From assembly GCA_964035575.1 (NCBI GenBank), contig OZ037917.1:1-64000 (forward strand): a stretch of 64,000 nucleotides of DNA, given 5' to 3'. Positions 9,602 to 20,607 of the stretch are shown here, in pieces (the first letter of the stretch is position 1; every line of letters begins with the position of its first letter). The position numbers and the translations under genes were made by a program. The notes beneath the pieces were generated by a model. That model had not been told where the DNA came from and did no database searches. It worked only from the letters and a program-made list of their open reading frames with translations. Source of the DNA: Rhynchopus sp. YZ270_cl-10. Taxonomy: Eukaryota > Euglenozoa > Diplonemea > Diplonemida > Diplonemidae.

Positions 9602-12252
9602 GTGCGGGTTTGCGGGTTTGCGGGTTTGCGGGTTTGCGGGTTTGCGGGTTTGCGGGTTTGCGGGTTTGCGGGTTTGCGGGTTTACGGGTTTGCGGGTTTG
9701 CGGGTTTGCGGGTTTGCGGGTTTGCGGGTCTGCGGGTCTGCGGGTCTGCGGGTCTGCGGGTCTGCGGGTGTGGTGTGTGTGGGTGTGGCGGGTCTGCGGG
9801 TCTGCGGGTCTGCGGGTCTGCGGGTCTGCGGGTCTGCGGGTCTGCGGGTGTGGTGTGTGTGGGTGTGGCGGGTCTGCGGGTCTGCGGGTCTGCGGGTCTG
9901 CGGGTCTGCGGGTCTGCGGGTCTGCGGGTGTGGTGTGTGTGGGTGTAGCGGGTCTGTGGCGGGTTTGCGGGTTTGCGGGTTTGTGGCAAATGATGGCAAA
10001 TGATGGCAAATGATGGCAAATGATGGCAAATGATGGCAAATCATGGCAAATCTTGGCAAATTATGGCAAATGATGGCAAATTATGGCAAATGATGGCAAA
10101 TCATGGCAAATGATGGCAAATCATGGCAAATCATGGCAAATCATGGCAAATCATGGCAAATGATGGCAAATGATGGCAAATGATGGCAAATGATGGCAAA
10201 TCATGGCAAATGATGGCAAATGATGGCAAATGATGGCAAATCATGGCAAATGATGGCAAATGATGGCAAATGATGGCAAATCATGGCAAATGATGGCAAA
10301 TCATGGCAAATCATGGCAAATCATGGCAAATCATGGCAAATTATGGCAAATGATGGCAAATCATGGCAAATGATGGCAAATCATGGCAAATGATGGCAAA
10401 TCATGGCAAATTATGGCAAATGATGGCAAATGATGGCAAATGATGGCAAATCATGGCAAATCATGGCAAATCATGGCAAATTATGGCAAATGATGGCAAA
10501 TCATGGCAAATTATGGCAAATGATGGCAAATCATGGCAAATGATGGCAAATCATGGCAAATCATGGCAAATCATGGCAAATCATGGCAAATCATGGCAAA
10601 TGATGGCAAATCATGGTAAATCCCAAGTTAGCCATAAAACTGATATCCAAAAAAAATTTACAATGTTCGGAAATTTTGAACAGTATTTATGTGGGGTGGT
10701 TTTTGGGCCCAAAATATCAACACAGTGTCTCCACTGGGGAAATTGCGTCAATTTAAGTGGGATAAGTGCTATGTGGCGAAAAAAATCGAAAATTTTGAAA
10801 TTTGTTCACCACAGTGGGAAAATAGTGCAAATCATGGCAAAGCATGGCAAATGATGGCAAATGATGGCAAATGATGGCAAATGATGGCAAATCATGGCAA
10901 ATGATGGCAAATGATGGCAAATGATGGCAAATCATGGCAAATGATGGCAAATGATGGCAAATGATGGCAAATGATGGCAAATCATGGCAAATGATGGCAA
11001 ATGATGGCAAATGATGGCAAATCATGGCAAATCATGGCAAATCATGGCAAATGATGGCAAATTATGGCAAATGATGGCAAAACATGGCAAATGATGGCAA
11101 AACATGGCAAATGATGGCAAATCATGGCAAATCATGGCAAATCCTAGCAAAACAATGCAAATGATGGCAAATCCTGGCAAATGATGGCAAATGATGGCAA
11201 ATGATGGCAAATCATGGCAAAACATGGCAAATCATGGCAAATCCTGGCAAAACAATGCAAATGATGGCAAATCCTGGCAAATGATGGCAAATGATGGCAA
11301 ATGATGGCAAATCATGGCAAAACATGGCAAATCATGGCAAATCATGGTAAATCCCAAGTTAGCCATAAAACTGATATCCAAAAAAAATTTACAATGTTCG
11401 GAAATTTTGAACAGTATTTATGTGGGGTGGTTTTTGGGCCCAAAATATCAACACAGTGTCTCCACTGGGGAAATTGTGTCAATTTAAGTGGGATAAAATT
11501 TGCGGAAAAAGATTCTCAATTCCAGTGGGAACTCCGGCTTACGATGCCGTTCACAACTATGTGAGCGTGCAAACCCGTGCGTACGGGGTTCAAAAGCCCC
11601 TACTTCTTCCTGGAATGTGACGCCACAAAATGCTTTCTGAGAGACAGGAGGATGCCAGTGAAAGCAGTGCGCATGATCCTGCAAAGAATGGCTGTTACCG
11701 TAGGAACTAATCCTGCAGGGTACCGTCTAAGCGACCTCCGCATGATGAGCATGACGCGCAGGCCGTACTAAATATTTTTTTCTACCATGTCATCTCTCTC
11801 TTTAAATAAAAGAAATAACAATACGTTTGTGGGGTGTGGGTTTCTAGGGTTTCGGGTTTTTTCGTAGTAGTAGTATTTTAAAGTGTCTTCAATATTTTGG
11901 TAGTAGTAGTATTTTAAATCGTCTTGAATTTTTTGGTAGTGGTAGTATGCAGGTATTTTAAAACATCTTCAATCCGAAAAAAAAGAGCAATAAAAACAAA
12001 ACAAAAAAAAAGAGAAAAATGTCACAACAAAAACAAAGAAAAGAATCTATATTTTTTTTCCTTTTTTACAAAACATTTTACCCCTCCCAAATGACACACA
12101 TCACAACAGAGTAGTAACAATATGTTAGAGTAAAATGAAATGGAAAAGGTGAGACAGCATATTAGATAGTTGTAATCTAACATAATTACGCTTCAGGCAC
12201 ACCAGCCTGCTATCACACACACCAGCTAGATAACGATGGTTGCTCACTTCTC
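9602..12252. repeat. 2,651-bp tandem duplicate of the composite satellite/recombinase unit
   Basis: This repeats the order of the preceding block: 8-bp array (9602-9726), higher-order TCT array (9727-9980), 10-bp array (9982-10619), spacer, 10-bp array, truncated spacer, truncated recombinase-like ORF and 3' flank. The offset is 2,631 bp at the start of the 10-bp array and 2,651 bp from the spacer onward, the difference being two 10-bp units. Identity is close to complete, so the duplication is recent. Confidence 0.93.
11505..11771 (+). pseudogene. 5'-truncated recombinase-like ORF, copy 2
   Basis: This is the tandem duplicate of 8854-9120 and carries the same inserted satellite unit (11570-11576). 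The insertion therefore came before the 2,651-bp duplication. Confidence 0.85.
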
Positions 12253-13085
12253 GTGCGGGTTTGCGGGTTTGCGGGTTTGCGGGTTTGCGGGTTTCTAATT
12301 ATTACGGGTTTGAGGGGTACAAAATGGCGACGCTGCGGGATTGCTGGATCGCGTGGTCCCAGTATTTCTGATATGACACTCCGGTAGACTGGGGCCCAAA
12401 AACGACGTAATGTACTGGGTTTGGATGTTAGCATTTTCTGGCAATATTTTAAAATTAAAAATGAGTACGAATACCCTGTACTACCATGTATTCTGTATAA
12501 AATAGCCGTAAAATTACGCCACATTTAACCACAACTACTCAAAATGTGAAATCTGTTGCTTTAATGGACTCATAGAGCATTTTTATAACCTGGACATGGG
12601 GGTCAGATTCCACTTTAGAGCACCTAAAATTTGGTCAAAATAATTTTTTTTCACTATTTCTGCCTCTGGGTATCTAATTATTACGGGTTTGAGGGGTACA
12701 AAATGGCGACGCTGCGGGATTGCTGGATCGCGTGGTCCCAGTATTTCTGATATGACACTCCGGTAGACTGGGGCCCAAAAACGACGTAATGTACTGGGTT
12801 TGGATGTTAGCATTTTCTGGCAATATTTTAAAATTAAAAATGAGTACGAATACCCTGTACTACCATGTATTCTGTATAAAATAGCCGTAAAATTACGCCA
12901 CATTTAACCACAACTACTCAAAATGTGAAATCTGTTGCTTTAATGGACTCATAGAGCATTTTTATAACCTGGACATGGGGGTCAGATTCCACTTTAGAGC
13001 ACCTAAAATTTGGTCAAAATAATTTTTTTTCACTATTTCTGCCTCTGGGTATCTAATTATTACGGGTTTGAGGGGTACAAAATTT
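12253..13085. repeat. Short 8-bp array and two 379-bp tandem units
   Basis: Five satellite units (12253-12293) lead into a 379-bp unit starting TCTAATTATTACGGG. That start recurs at 12673 and 13052, so there are two full units and a short third. The units share their first about 130 bp with 1421 and their last about 80 bp with the 349-bp satellite, so all three belong to one repeat superfamily. Confidence 0.93.
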
Positions 13086-13215
13086 CGACCGAGCGCACCC
13101 ACCACGCGCAGCGTGGTGGGGGCGCGAGGGAGAGCGGAGCGAGCCTTTACGCGCAGCGTGAAGGCGAGTGGAGCACGGGGGGTCTGGGGGGGCAGTGCCC
13201 CCCCAGAAAAATTTT
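13086..13215. repeat. GC-rich palindrome cluster
   Basis: A compact GC-rich island in AT-rich repeats. It holds several inverted repeats: CACCACGCGCAGCGTGGTG, CTTTACGCGCAGCGTGAAGG and CTGGGGGGGCAGTGCCCCCC. It begins abruptly inside the third 379-bp unit, which suggests insertion. The nature of the element is unknown; clustered hairpins of this kind resemble small non-coding mobile repeats. Confidence 0.65.
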
Positions 13216-15296
13216 TGAAGTTAGGCAGTCCTGATTTGGGAGTTTTTTTGTAGATTTGTATGTATTTTTGGGTGAGGGAATGCTCGAGAGAGAGAACATA
13301 TCAGTGAAGCGAGGAGGGTGCTCACCAGGATGTCAGGTACTTTAGGTAAGGTTACTGTGTTCGCGTTAGTAGTGTCAGAGCTATTTATACTCACAAGCGC
13401 CCTCTATTAACATATGTAAGAGTCCTTCTACGTGTACATGCATGAGTAAGTGCAGGTAAATCTATGAGTAATTGCCTTTATAGATACATGGCTTTAAGAC
13501 TACACCAAATTGAAATATGTGAAAGTCAGCATTTGCGGTGCTGAACCACACAAACCTGCCACAAAAAAGCGAGATAATTTGTAGACATTAGACTCAGAAA
13601 TGATATGGGGCCAAATGAGGTTCAAAACCAGCTCTAACCAATAGCTATCTGGTAGTACTCATTATTGGTAGTGGCCAAATAGTCTGTCTCTCAACCACAC
13701 CTGAGATGTCATGTTTCAGCGAGCTTTATTATAATGGAATATTATGGAAGAGTTTTTCTGGACTAAACCGGTCGGTACAACTCTCTGCCAATTTTTACCA
13801 AGACTTCTTACATACACATGTACCATTATCTACCATTACCTGAAGAGCAAATTATCTTCACACCCACACCGTGAAATAATCTACCGACTTTCTTCACTCC
13901 TGAATATTATGAGCAAAAGTTCTGTCAAAAACCTGGCACTAAAAGCGAACTGCAGACGTATTTTTATGTTATTATTAGCGGAGGAGCCTTTGAACCACAC
14001 CATCCTGCGACACATAATTTTTCTGAGAATCAGTCATTATTAGCGGCGGATCTAAATAGCCTAATAACAATCAGCCTGTTCTACATTAGCAGTGAATATA
14101 AGCGGTGGAGCAAAGTGCCTCTCAACCACACCCTCCTGCTCCTACATTTTAGCAACCTTTCTTCCATGCACAAATGAAATAAATCCGCCAACACTTTAGC
14201 AAACTATCTTCTCTATTCGAATATGTCAGTATTAATATCATAGAAATAAAATAGTCTCTCATTGAGACTCAACCACATTATTCATTGAAAGATTTTGATT
14301 TTTGATTCTCCGTAGTCTGTGCGTGCTGTGATGGGGTCAATTTACGCTGCGAAAAGGGTATATTCTTAACCTAAAAATGCATGTATCAGTTTTTATCCAC
14401 CATATTATTTACATGGTGAAACGTTGCGAGCTTTTTTCTCACATATTAGTGATATTGAGCCAAATAGGTTCACAACCACACCAGTCTGTTATGTGGCAGC
14501 ATATTTGCTGCGTGAGCAAAATATCCAAATATTCAATAACACGAACCTGCTGTTTTTAGCATAATATTAGAAGCTACATCCTGTCGTAGATTTTATATCC
14601 TATACCCAAATTGTGAACCCAATATCTCCACAGTTAAGTGGTACGTGGGGAAACTCAAATGTCTTCTCACCCAGAGCCTCCTGCCAAATGTTAGTGTTAG
14701 AGCTTTCAATTTTCATAGAAATCTAAAAAATTCGTAGAGGAACAAATATTAGTATAAATTGCGTCAGATCCCAACGTTGCGCGCAGACCATGCCTCCGTT
14801 TGTGAGCTTTTCTGTACTACTACCACCAATGCCTCAACCACACCATTTTAGCAAGCTCTTTTCGCGTTTGTGGCCACACCAGCTTATTGCAGTCAATATT
14901 CTCTGCGGAGCCAAATAGCCTCTCAACTACACAAACCTGCTGTTTTTAGCAGTATTTAGTGCAATCAGTTGTTATTAGAGCCCAAATCCTGCCATAAATA
15001 AGCTGCAGAGCGAAATACCTCTAAACTATACCATCTTGCTACAGTTTATAACACGTTACTATAATCAATTACTCTGTACATATTAATCACTCATGTCAGC
15101 AGTATTCATAATAATTCACGGCGGAGCAAAATGCCTCATACCCACCCCATCATGCCTCATGCATGCTTTTCCGTGCCATTCAGGTTCTCCAGTGAATTTT
15201 AGGTTACATTGCGTGTTTACATATCATTACTCATACCTTAATCGCATCAACACAAAGTAGGTATAACCAAACCACATATTAGCGAGCTTTCTTCTT
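13216..15296. repeat. Gene-free degenerate repeats
   Basis: There is no supportable gene. From about 13540 the stretch consists of decayed AGCGGCGGAGC-family units (clear remnants near 13977, 14043, 14100, 14505, 14905 and 15118) with one diverged piece of the 349-bp satellite at 14290-14395. The family's AGCGAGCTTTCTTC segment lies just before the next 8-bp array. Confidence 0.65.
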
Positions 15297-15544
15297 GTGC
15301 GGGTTTGCGGGTTTGCGGGTTTGCGGGTTTGCGGGTTTACGGGTTTGCGGGTTTGCGGGTTTGCGGGTTTGCGGGTTTGCGGGTTTGCGGGTTTGCGGGT
15401 TTGCGGGTTTGCGGGTTTGCGGGTTTGCGGGTTTGCGGGTTTGCGGGTTTGCGGGTTTGCGGGTTTGCGGGTTTGCGGGTTTGCGGGTTTGCGGGTTTGC
15501 GGGTTTGCGGGTTTGCGGGTTTGCGGGTTTGCGGGTTTGCGGGT
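15297..15544. repeat. 8-bp satellite array A5
   Basis: About 31 GGGTTTGC units, only one of them the GGGTTTAC variant. The left border is the degenerate-repeat sequence AGCGAGCTTTCTTC and the right border is the duplicated 938-bp segment. Confidence 0.96.
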
Positions 15545-16680
15545 TTCTAGTTATTACGGGTTTGAGGGGTACAAAATGGCGACGCTGCAGGATTGCTGGA
15601 TCGCGTGGTCCCAGTATTTCTGATAATACACTCCGGTAGATTGGGGCCCAAAAACGACGTAATGTACTGGGTTTGGATGTTAGCATTTTCTGAAGATACC
15701 TAAAATGGGTGCGGCATTTCACGGCTATTTTTGTGAAGGAATTGACGATATTTTGTGGTTCTAAGGTGTGTGTATTGTATGTGACGAAAATTTCAAAATG
15801 TGACATAAGTATGAAATATGGCCAGTATGCCCATAAAATGAGGCCATTGCAACCCTGGAGGACCACATTGGACATATTGGGCCAAATTTAGGTGTGTAAG
15901 TGTATCGGCTTTAAAATATTTTTTTTCGTGATTTTTGGGGTCATTTTTTGGCTGGGAAAATTGGGCCACATTTAACCACAACTACTCAAAACATCAAATC
16001 TGTGGCTTTAATGGACTGATTGGGCGTTTTTATGACCTGGACATGGGGGTCAGATACCATTTTAGACATGTTAAAAATTGGTCAGAAGACCCTGAGAGAA
16101 GAACCAAGGTCAAATTGACCTTGAGTACTGGGTCAAATTTGTGTGGGAAAAATGCCCAGTACATAATTGTTGATGCGCAAAAGTGCAAAATTCCTTCAGC
16201 AATGGCTTCATATGACATTTCCATAACCTGGACATGGGGGTCAGACTCCACTTTTGACCACCTAAAATTTGGTCATACACATGTATGAGACCCCAAAAAC
16301 CAGGATTTTGACCAAAAAATTTTTCCCAGCAATTTTTGCCTACAAAAAATCGAAAAAAAAATTTTTTGATTTTGGCTCTCCGGAGTCTGTGCGTGCTGTG
16401 GTGGGGTCAATTTGCGCTGAGAAATGGGTATTTTTGACCTAAAATGCATGGATCAGTTTTTTCATGATTTTTGGTGTTTTTGGTGTTTTGTGTGGGTTTT
16501 TTGGTCAGTACATAGTGTGCAGTGATCAAAAGTGCAAAGTTCCTTCGTCAATGGCTTCACAGGAAATTTTTATGACCGGGACATGGGGGTCAGACTCCAC
16601 TTTTGACCACCTAAAATTTGGTCATACACACGTGTGAGACCGCAAAAACCAGGATTTTGACCAAAAAAATTTTCCCAGGT
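15545..16680. repeat. 938-bp duplicated segment copy 2, plus 349-bp satellite
   Basis: Nearly identical to 1421-2358 up to about 16482. It is followed by a more diverged satellite unit that ends near 16680. Confidence 0.9.
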
Positions 16681-17426
16681 ACATAATCTGTGCACTGATC
16701 AAGATTACAAAATTCATTTGTATGGATGAATTGAATATCAGGTATGTGTAGGTTTCTGTGTGGGAAGTGGTGGTGATGAGGATAGGAAAAAAGAAACAGT
16801 AAAAGTGCGTGAGCTATTCAGTCATTTTGTGTGTTTTTTCTTTTTCTTTTTCTTTTTCCTTTTCTCATTTTTGATCTTTTTATTTTTATGGCATGACAAT
16901 ACTCTCACCCGCCAAAGTGAGCGCCTTCTTCAAGGTGTAGTCTTTTTTTAAAGCTATGTTTTAACCTCTTCCGCAAACCCGAAAACCCGCAAACCCTATA
17001 TTTCCTTATTTTTTTTAATCCAAGACAAAAATATTTTCTTCATCACAAGAGAGTATCTCCGGCTGGGAAGAAAAAAACAACAAAAACTACTGATCAAACC
17101 GGTCAAAAAGTCTCTGTAAAAATAAAAACTGCTACAATTTCCAAACTAATTGATTTTTTTTAAAACTAAACGAACTCCACAAAAACAGTTTAAAAAAACA
17201 GTGAAACAGAAACAAAAATAAAATCCTTTTTTTTAGATGGGCTAAGCTTACCCAGTTTTTTTTTTCTCATATTTTTTTTCAATCCAATGAACATGTTCAA
17301 ACAAATATTTCTTCATCACAAGAGATTTAATCTGATTCTCTCCGGCTGGGAAGAAAAAAAAAATAAAAATAAAAATAAAAGTCTTTTACAGTAATTTACT
17401 GTAAAGAAAAAAAGGAAAAAATTTTT
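16681..17426. other. AT-rich spacer 3' of the Helitron helicase gene
   Basis: No gene was seen. The stretch includes a pyrimidine tract (about 16830-16870), a small patch of satellite units in C-strand orientation (16979-17001), and two copies of a paired motif, TTCTTCATCACAAGAGA then CTCCGGCTGGGAAGAA, at 17036-17072 and 17308-17356. The same motif occurs inverted at 23541-23577 and in part at 23317-23340. Confidence 0.6.
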
Positions 17427-19442
17427 TTAGTCAAGATCACCCGGTTGAAAGTCAGAAAGGTGATTGTCTGGAAATGTGGGGTAAATTAGGGCTTTTTTAT
17501 GTGCTTTCAGTACATTTTCTGGAGTTCCTGTACCAATGTTGAAGTGGGGAGGTTGATAAGTTTGCACTATCAGCAGTCTCTTTTCTGATGGTATTTGCAT
17601 AAGAACATCTTCAGGAGATTGCCCCTTTGGCAAAAAATGAAAGCAAGAATATCCTTCTGTCTCATAGGTCCTAGAAGTGACTACTGTGATAAGAGACCTA
17701 AGCATGAGAGACATCAGTGCTACTTCTACCTCCTGCGCATAACTGTCATCGGCATTATTTGTGACGCGTTGAAGAAGGTCATCAAAGTTCCTGTTTTGTT
17801 TACAGGTGTGGTAGAAAAGTTTAGGTTTGCGGGTTTGCGGGTTTGCACAAATACAAATGCTACATACCTTTTTTTTTTCTCTTCATCATCAAAAAGTAAG
17901 GGATGCTCCTGGATCATAATCTCATTCCTGAGCAAGAACTCTGCAAATCTTCTGCGTAGAGCATGACCATCATTTCTTTTTCCAGTGAGGAGCTGCTGTA
18001 TGGCGTGATAGAAACACGTTCCATCACCAGTAACGTCAATTTGTCCGAGGTTGAACCTGCTCAGAACATGTTGAATATTATTCTCATTGTTCCTGTAAAA
18101 TATTGGTAATGGTTTTAAAGTTGTTGACCACGAAAAAAACATACCTATTTTTTTCAGAAACTGTAGTTGTTACATTTTTTTGTGGATGAGAAGCTTCTGG
18201 AACGTTGTTGTGGATATATTCCCTGTATAAATTGTAGTGTATTATTTAATTAAAAATGTACAATAATTACTGTAACCATAATGTAATGCTAACATACCAT
18301 CCCCCCTCTGGAAATGTAAAAGGATAGAAATCTATCGGTTGTTCTTCTTCATCCTTTGTCCAGGGAGTTACTACAAGAGACCTTCCACATGCCGGGTTGT
18401 TGATTTCGTGTTCTTTATCATCAATGGGGCTTCCATCAGCATCAGGGGAACACACCACTGCAGGGTTTTCTGAAGGGTTTGCTGCACGTTCATGCATGGC
18501 CTTTGCATATACAGCCTCTGTAAGCCTCAGGTCCCGCTTCAGCTGATTCCTCCTTTCCTTACTGACCTTCATCTTTATTCCCCCAACTGACTCCTCAATG
18601 GCAGAGATGACCTCCTGGTGGACACAGTTATACAAATTTGTATCACCTTGAGGTGGAAGACAAATCTTGATGTCATTCCTGCTGCACACCCTTGACATTG
18701 CAACGTACAGATGGCCATGAGAGAAGCAGGGCGACTGTGACACATCAAGACCCACCCTCCTGAGAGTTTGTCCCTGAGACTTATTAATCGTCATGGCAAA
18801 AGACAGCCGCACTGGAAACTGCTGACGTACAAAGTCGATGGTGAGATCCTTCGCATCACCATCGCAGGGCAGGCGAGGTATGGCAACAGTTTCTGGCTTT
18901 TTCCCGTTTTTGTTCCGCCACTCGCATTCTTCCGCCAGGTGGGTGCAGACAAGGATGTTCTTCTTCACCTCCTTCACAACAAGACGCGTTCCATTGCACA
19001 GTCCACCTGCGGGGTCGAGGTTCTTTAGAAGCATTACAATACAGTTGACCTTCAGGTTCAGGATGTGTGGAGGAAGACGTGCATGGTTCATTGCATTGAG
19101 TGCTTCAGTGGTGAAGAATTCATTTGCTCCTGGGTCCTTGCAGGTATCCTCTGACATACGGGTAATTGTCTCTCCTGGGAAGCTGCTGAGAATTTTTTCG
19201 TTCATGTAGACCTGGCGTGCGTTTGTAGGGCACAGCAAAGCACAGTTCTCATACATTCCATTCTTGATGTCAGGAAATGTAAAGTCAATCAAAGTATCCT
19301 CAGTCACCTTTTTGTTCTTTTTTTCAAAAATGATAGCATGTGGCACCTGCATAACTGCTTCTGTGTCCTCAGCACCCTCCACATCCCCAGCCTCATTCAC
19401 AGACCCATCACCAACCTTAAAATTATTCTCTAATGATGTGCT
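17427..19442 (-). CDS. Helitron helicase C-terminal part fused to an OTU protease domain (5'-truncated)
   Basis: Four exons read in one frame: 19442-18298, 18222-18145, 18092-17868 and 17790-17427. The introns have GTATGT donors and CAG acceptors, and the joins keep the frame exactly. The first exon matches the C-terminal half of Helitron PIF1-type helicases: an LLCPTNA block, an LNLKVNC..MLLKNLD block, then FAMTINKSQGQTL and a YVAMSRV motif. The Walker A and B region and the Rep domain are absent, and no good start codon exists, so the gene is 5'-truncated (open from 19442; first internal ATG at 19352). The later exons encode an OTU-type cysteine protease: VTGDGTCFYHAI holds the catalytic D-G-x-C, and the His is probably in QPPHFNIG. 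Helitrons with OTU domains are known. The third intron contains three inserted satellite units. The exons are otherwise free of breaks, so decay looks recent. Confidence 0.85.
17821..17848. repeat. Satellite-unit insertion inside an intron
   Basis: Three GGGTTTGC units lie inside the third intron of the helicase-OTU gene, on the antisense strand of the gene (C-strand in the transcript). On the gene strand the insertion is preceded by GTG. Confidence 0.85.
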
Positions 19443-20030
19443 TTATTGTGCTGGAAAAGAGCACCTTTGTGTTGAAATTCCCTTCCCCTCCAAGTACTAG
19501 AGCATTCGTGAGCATAACACGTCTTTGCTATTTTTTCGTCTTCTGCTGCTTCGCGCTTTCTCTTTCTGTCTAGCTCCTGTTGAGTTTGAGTTGTTGAAAG
19601 TGATACTTGAAAAGTTGATACATACCTTTTTCATGTCCTGACACAGAAGGAACACTCGTAAACCCGTAAACCCGGGTTTGCGGGTTTGCACTTCGTTCAG
19701 CTGTTTCTTGAGATCTGAGACAGTCTGTTTCACCTCTTTCAGCTCTTCAGTCACTGAGGAAAAGCTTTCTGCAGAAACAGGAATTTCCAATGCTGCGGCC
19801 TGTTCTGACGGAAGCACAGAGTCCTTCTGAGTTTGCTCCTCTGTTTTAACGCCTTGCTCCTGTACCTTCGTTAGTACTGTCTCCTTCTTCTGGGAGCACA
19901 CTGGAATTGGTGGCAATTCCTCATTCTCATGAGGAGCTTGATCCTGCACATTGAACACCGCCAACATGCTTGGTGCATCTTTCTTCTGCACAAAGGGCAC
20001 TGGCTTCCGCTTAATCTTCATGGTGTTCAT
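19430..20030 (-). CDS. Small coiled-coil and C2H2-finger protein next to the Helitron helicase
   Basis: Two exons, 20030-19626 and 19576-19430, joined across a 49-bp GTATGT..CAG intron, encode 183 residues. The first 135 residues are hydrophilic and include a probable coiled coil (VTEELKEVKQTVSDLKKQLN). The last exon is basic and ends in a possible zinc finger of the form C-x4-C-x17-H-x4-H. An in-frame insertion of 36 bp (19653-19688, counting one target copy) made from satellite units adds the 12 residues QTRKPGFTGLRV. The stop codon lies next to the truncated end of the helicase frame on the same strand, so this may be the accessory first ORF of the same Helitron. Its function is unknown. 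Confidence 0.6.
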
Positions 20031-20237
20031 AGTTTTTTGAGAAATAGTTCACCTGTTTTTGGTGTGTGAGTACAAAAGTGCTATGAAAAGAGAAATGAGG
20101 GGTGAGCCAAGTTTAATTCATTTTTCTATTCAATTTTTTCGGCATTCACATTTGTAAAAATGCAAAACCTTCAGACAATAAAAAATAAGTTCTGTTCACA
20201 ACCACACCAGCCTCCTACATTTTAGCGAGCTTTCTTC
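20031..20237. other. Spacer upstream of the zinc-finger ORF
   Basis: A short AT-rich stretch. A possible splice acceptor (CCAAAAACAG) lies about 30 bp before the start codon at 20030. The right end carries the degenerate-repeat sequence CACACCAGCCTCCTACATTT that borders the next satellite array. Confidence 0.5.
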
Positions 20238-20607
20238 TTGTACGGGTTTGCGGGTTTGCGGGTTTGCGGGTTTGCGGGTTTGCGGGTTTGCGGGTTTGCG
20301 GGTTTGCGGGTTTGCGGGTTTGCGGGTTTGCGGGTTTGCGGGTTTGCGGGTTTGCGGGTTTGCGGGTTTGCGGGTTTGCGGGTTTGCGGGTTTGCGGGTT
20401 TGCGGGTTTGCGGGTTTGCGGGTTTGCGGGTTTGCGGGTTTGCGGGTTTGCGGGTTTGCGGGTTTGCGGGTTTGCGGGTTTGCGGGTTTGCGGGTTTGCG
20501 GGTTTGCGGGTTTGCGGGTTTGCGGGTTTGCGGGTTTGCGGGTTTGCGGGTTTGCGGGTTTGCGGGTTTGCGGGTTTGCGGGTTTGCGGGTTTGCGGGTT
20601 TGCGGGT
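20238..20607. repeat. 8-bp satellite array A6
   Basis: About 46 almost perfect GGGTTTGC units. The left border is AGCGAGCTTTCTTC and the right border is the same unique junction as at 4732. Confidence 0.97.
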
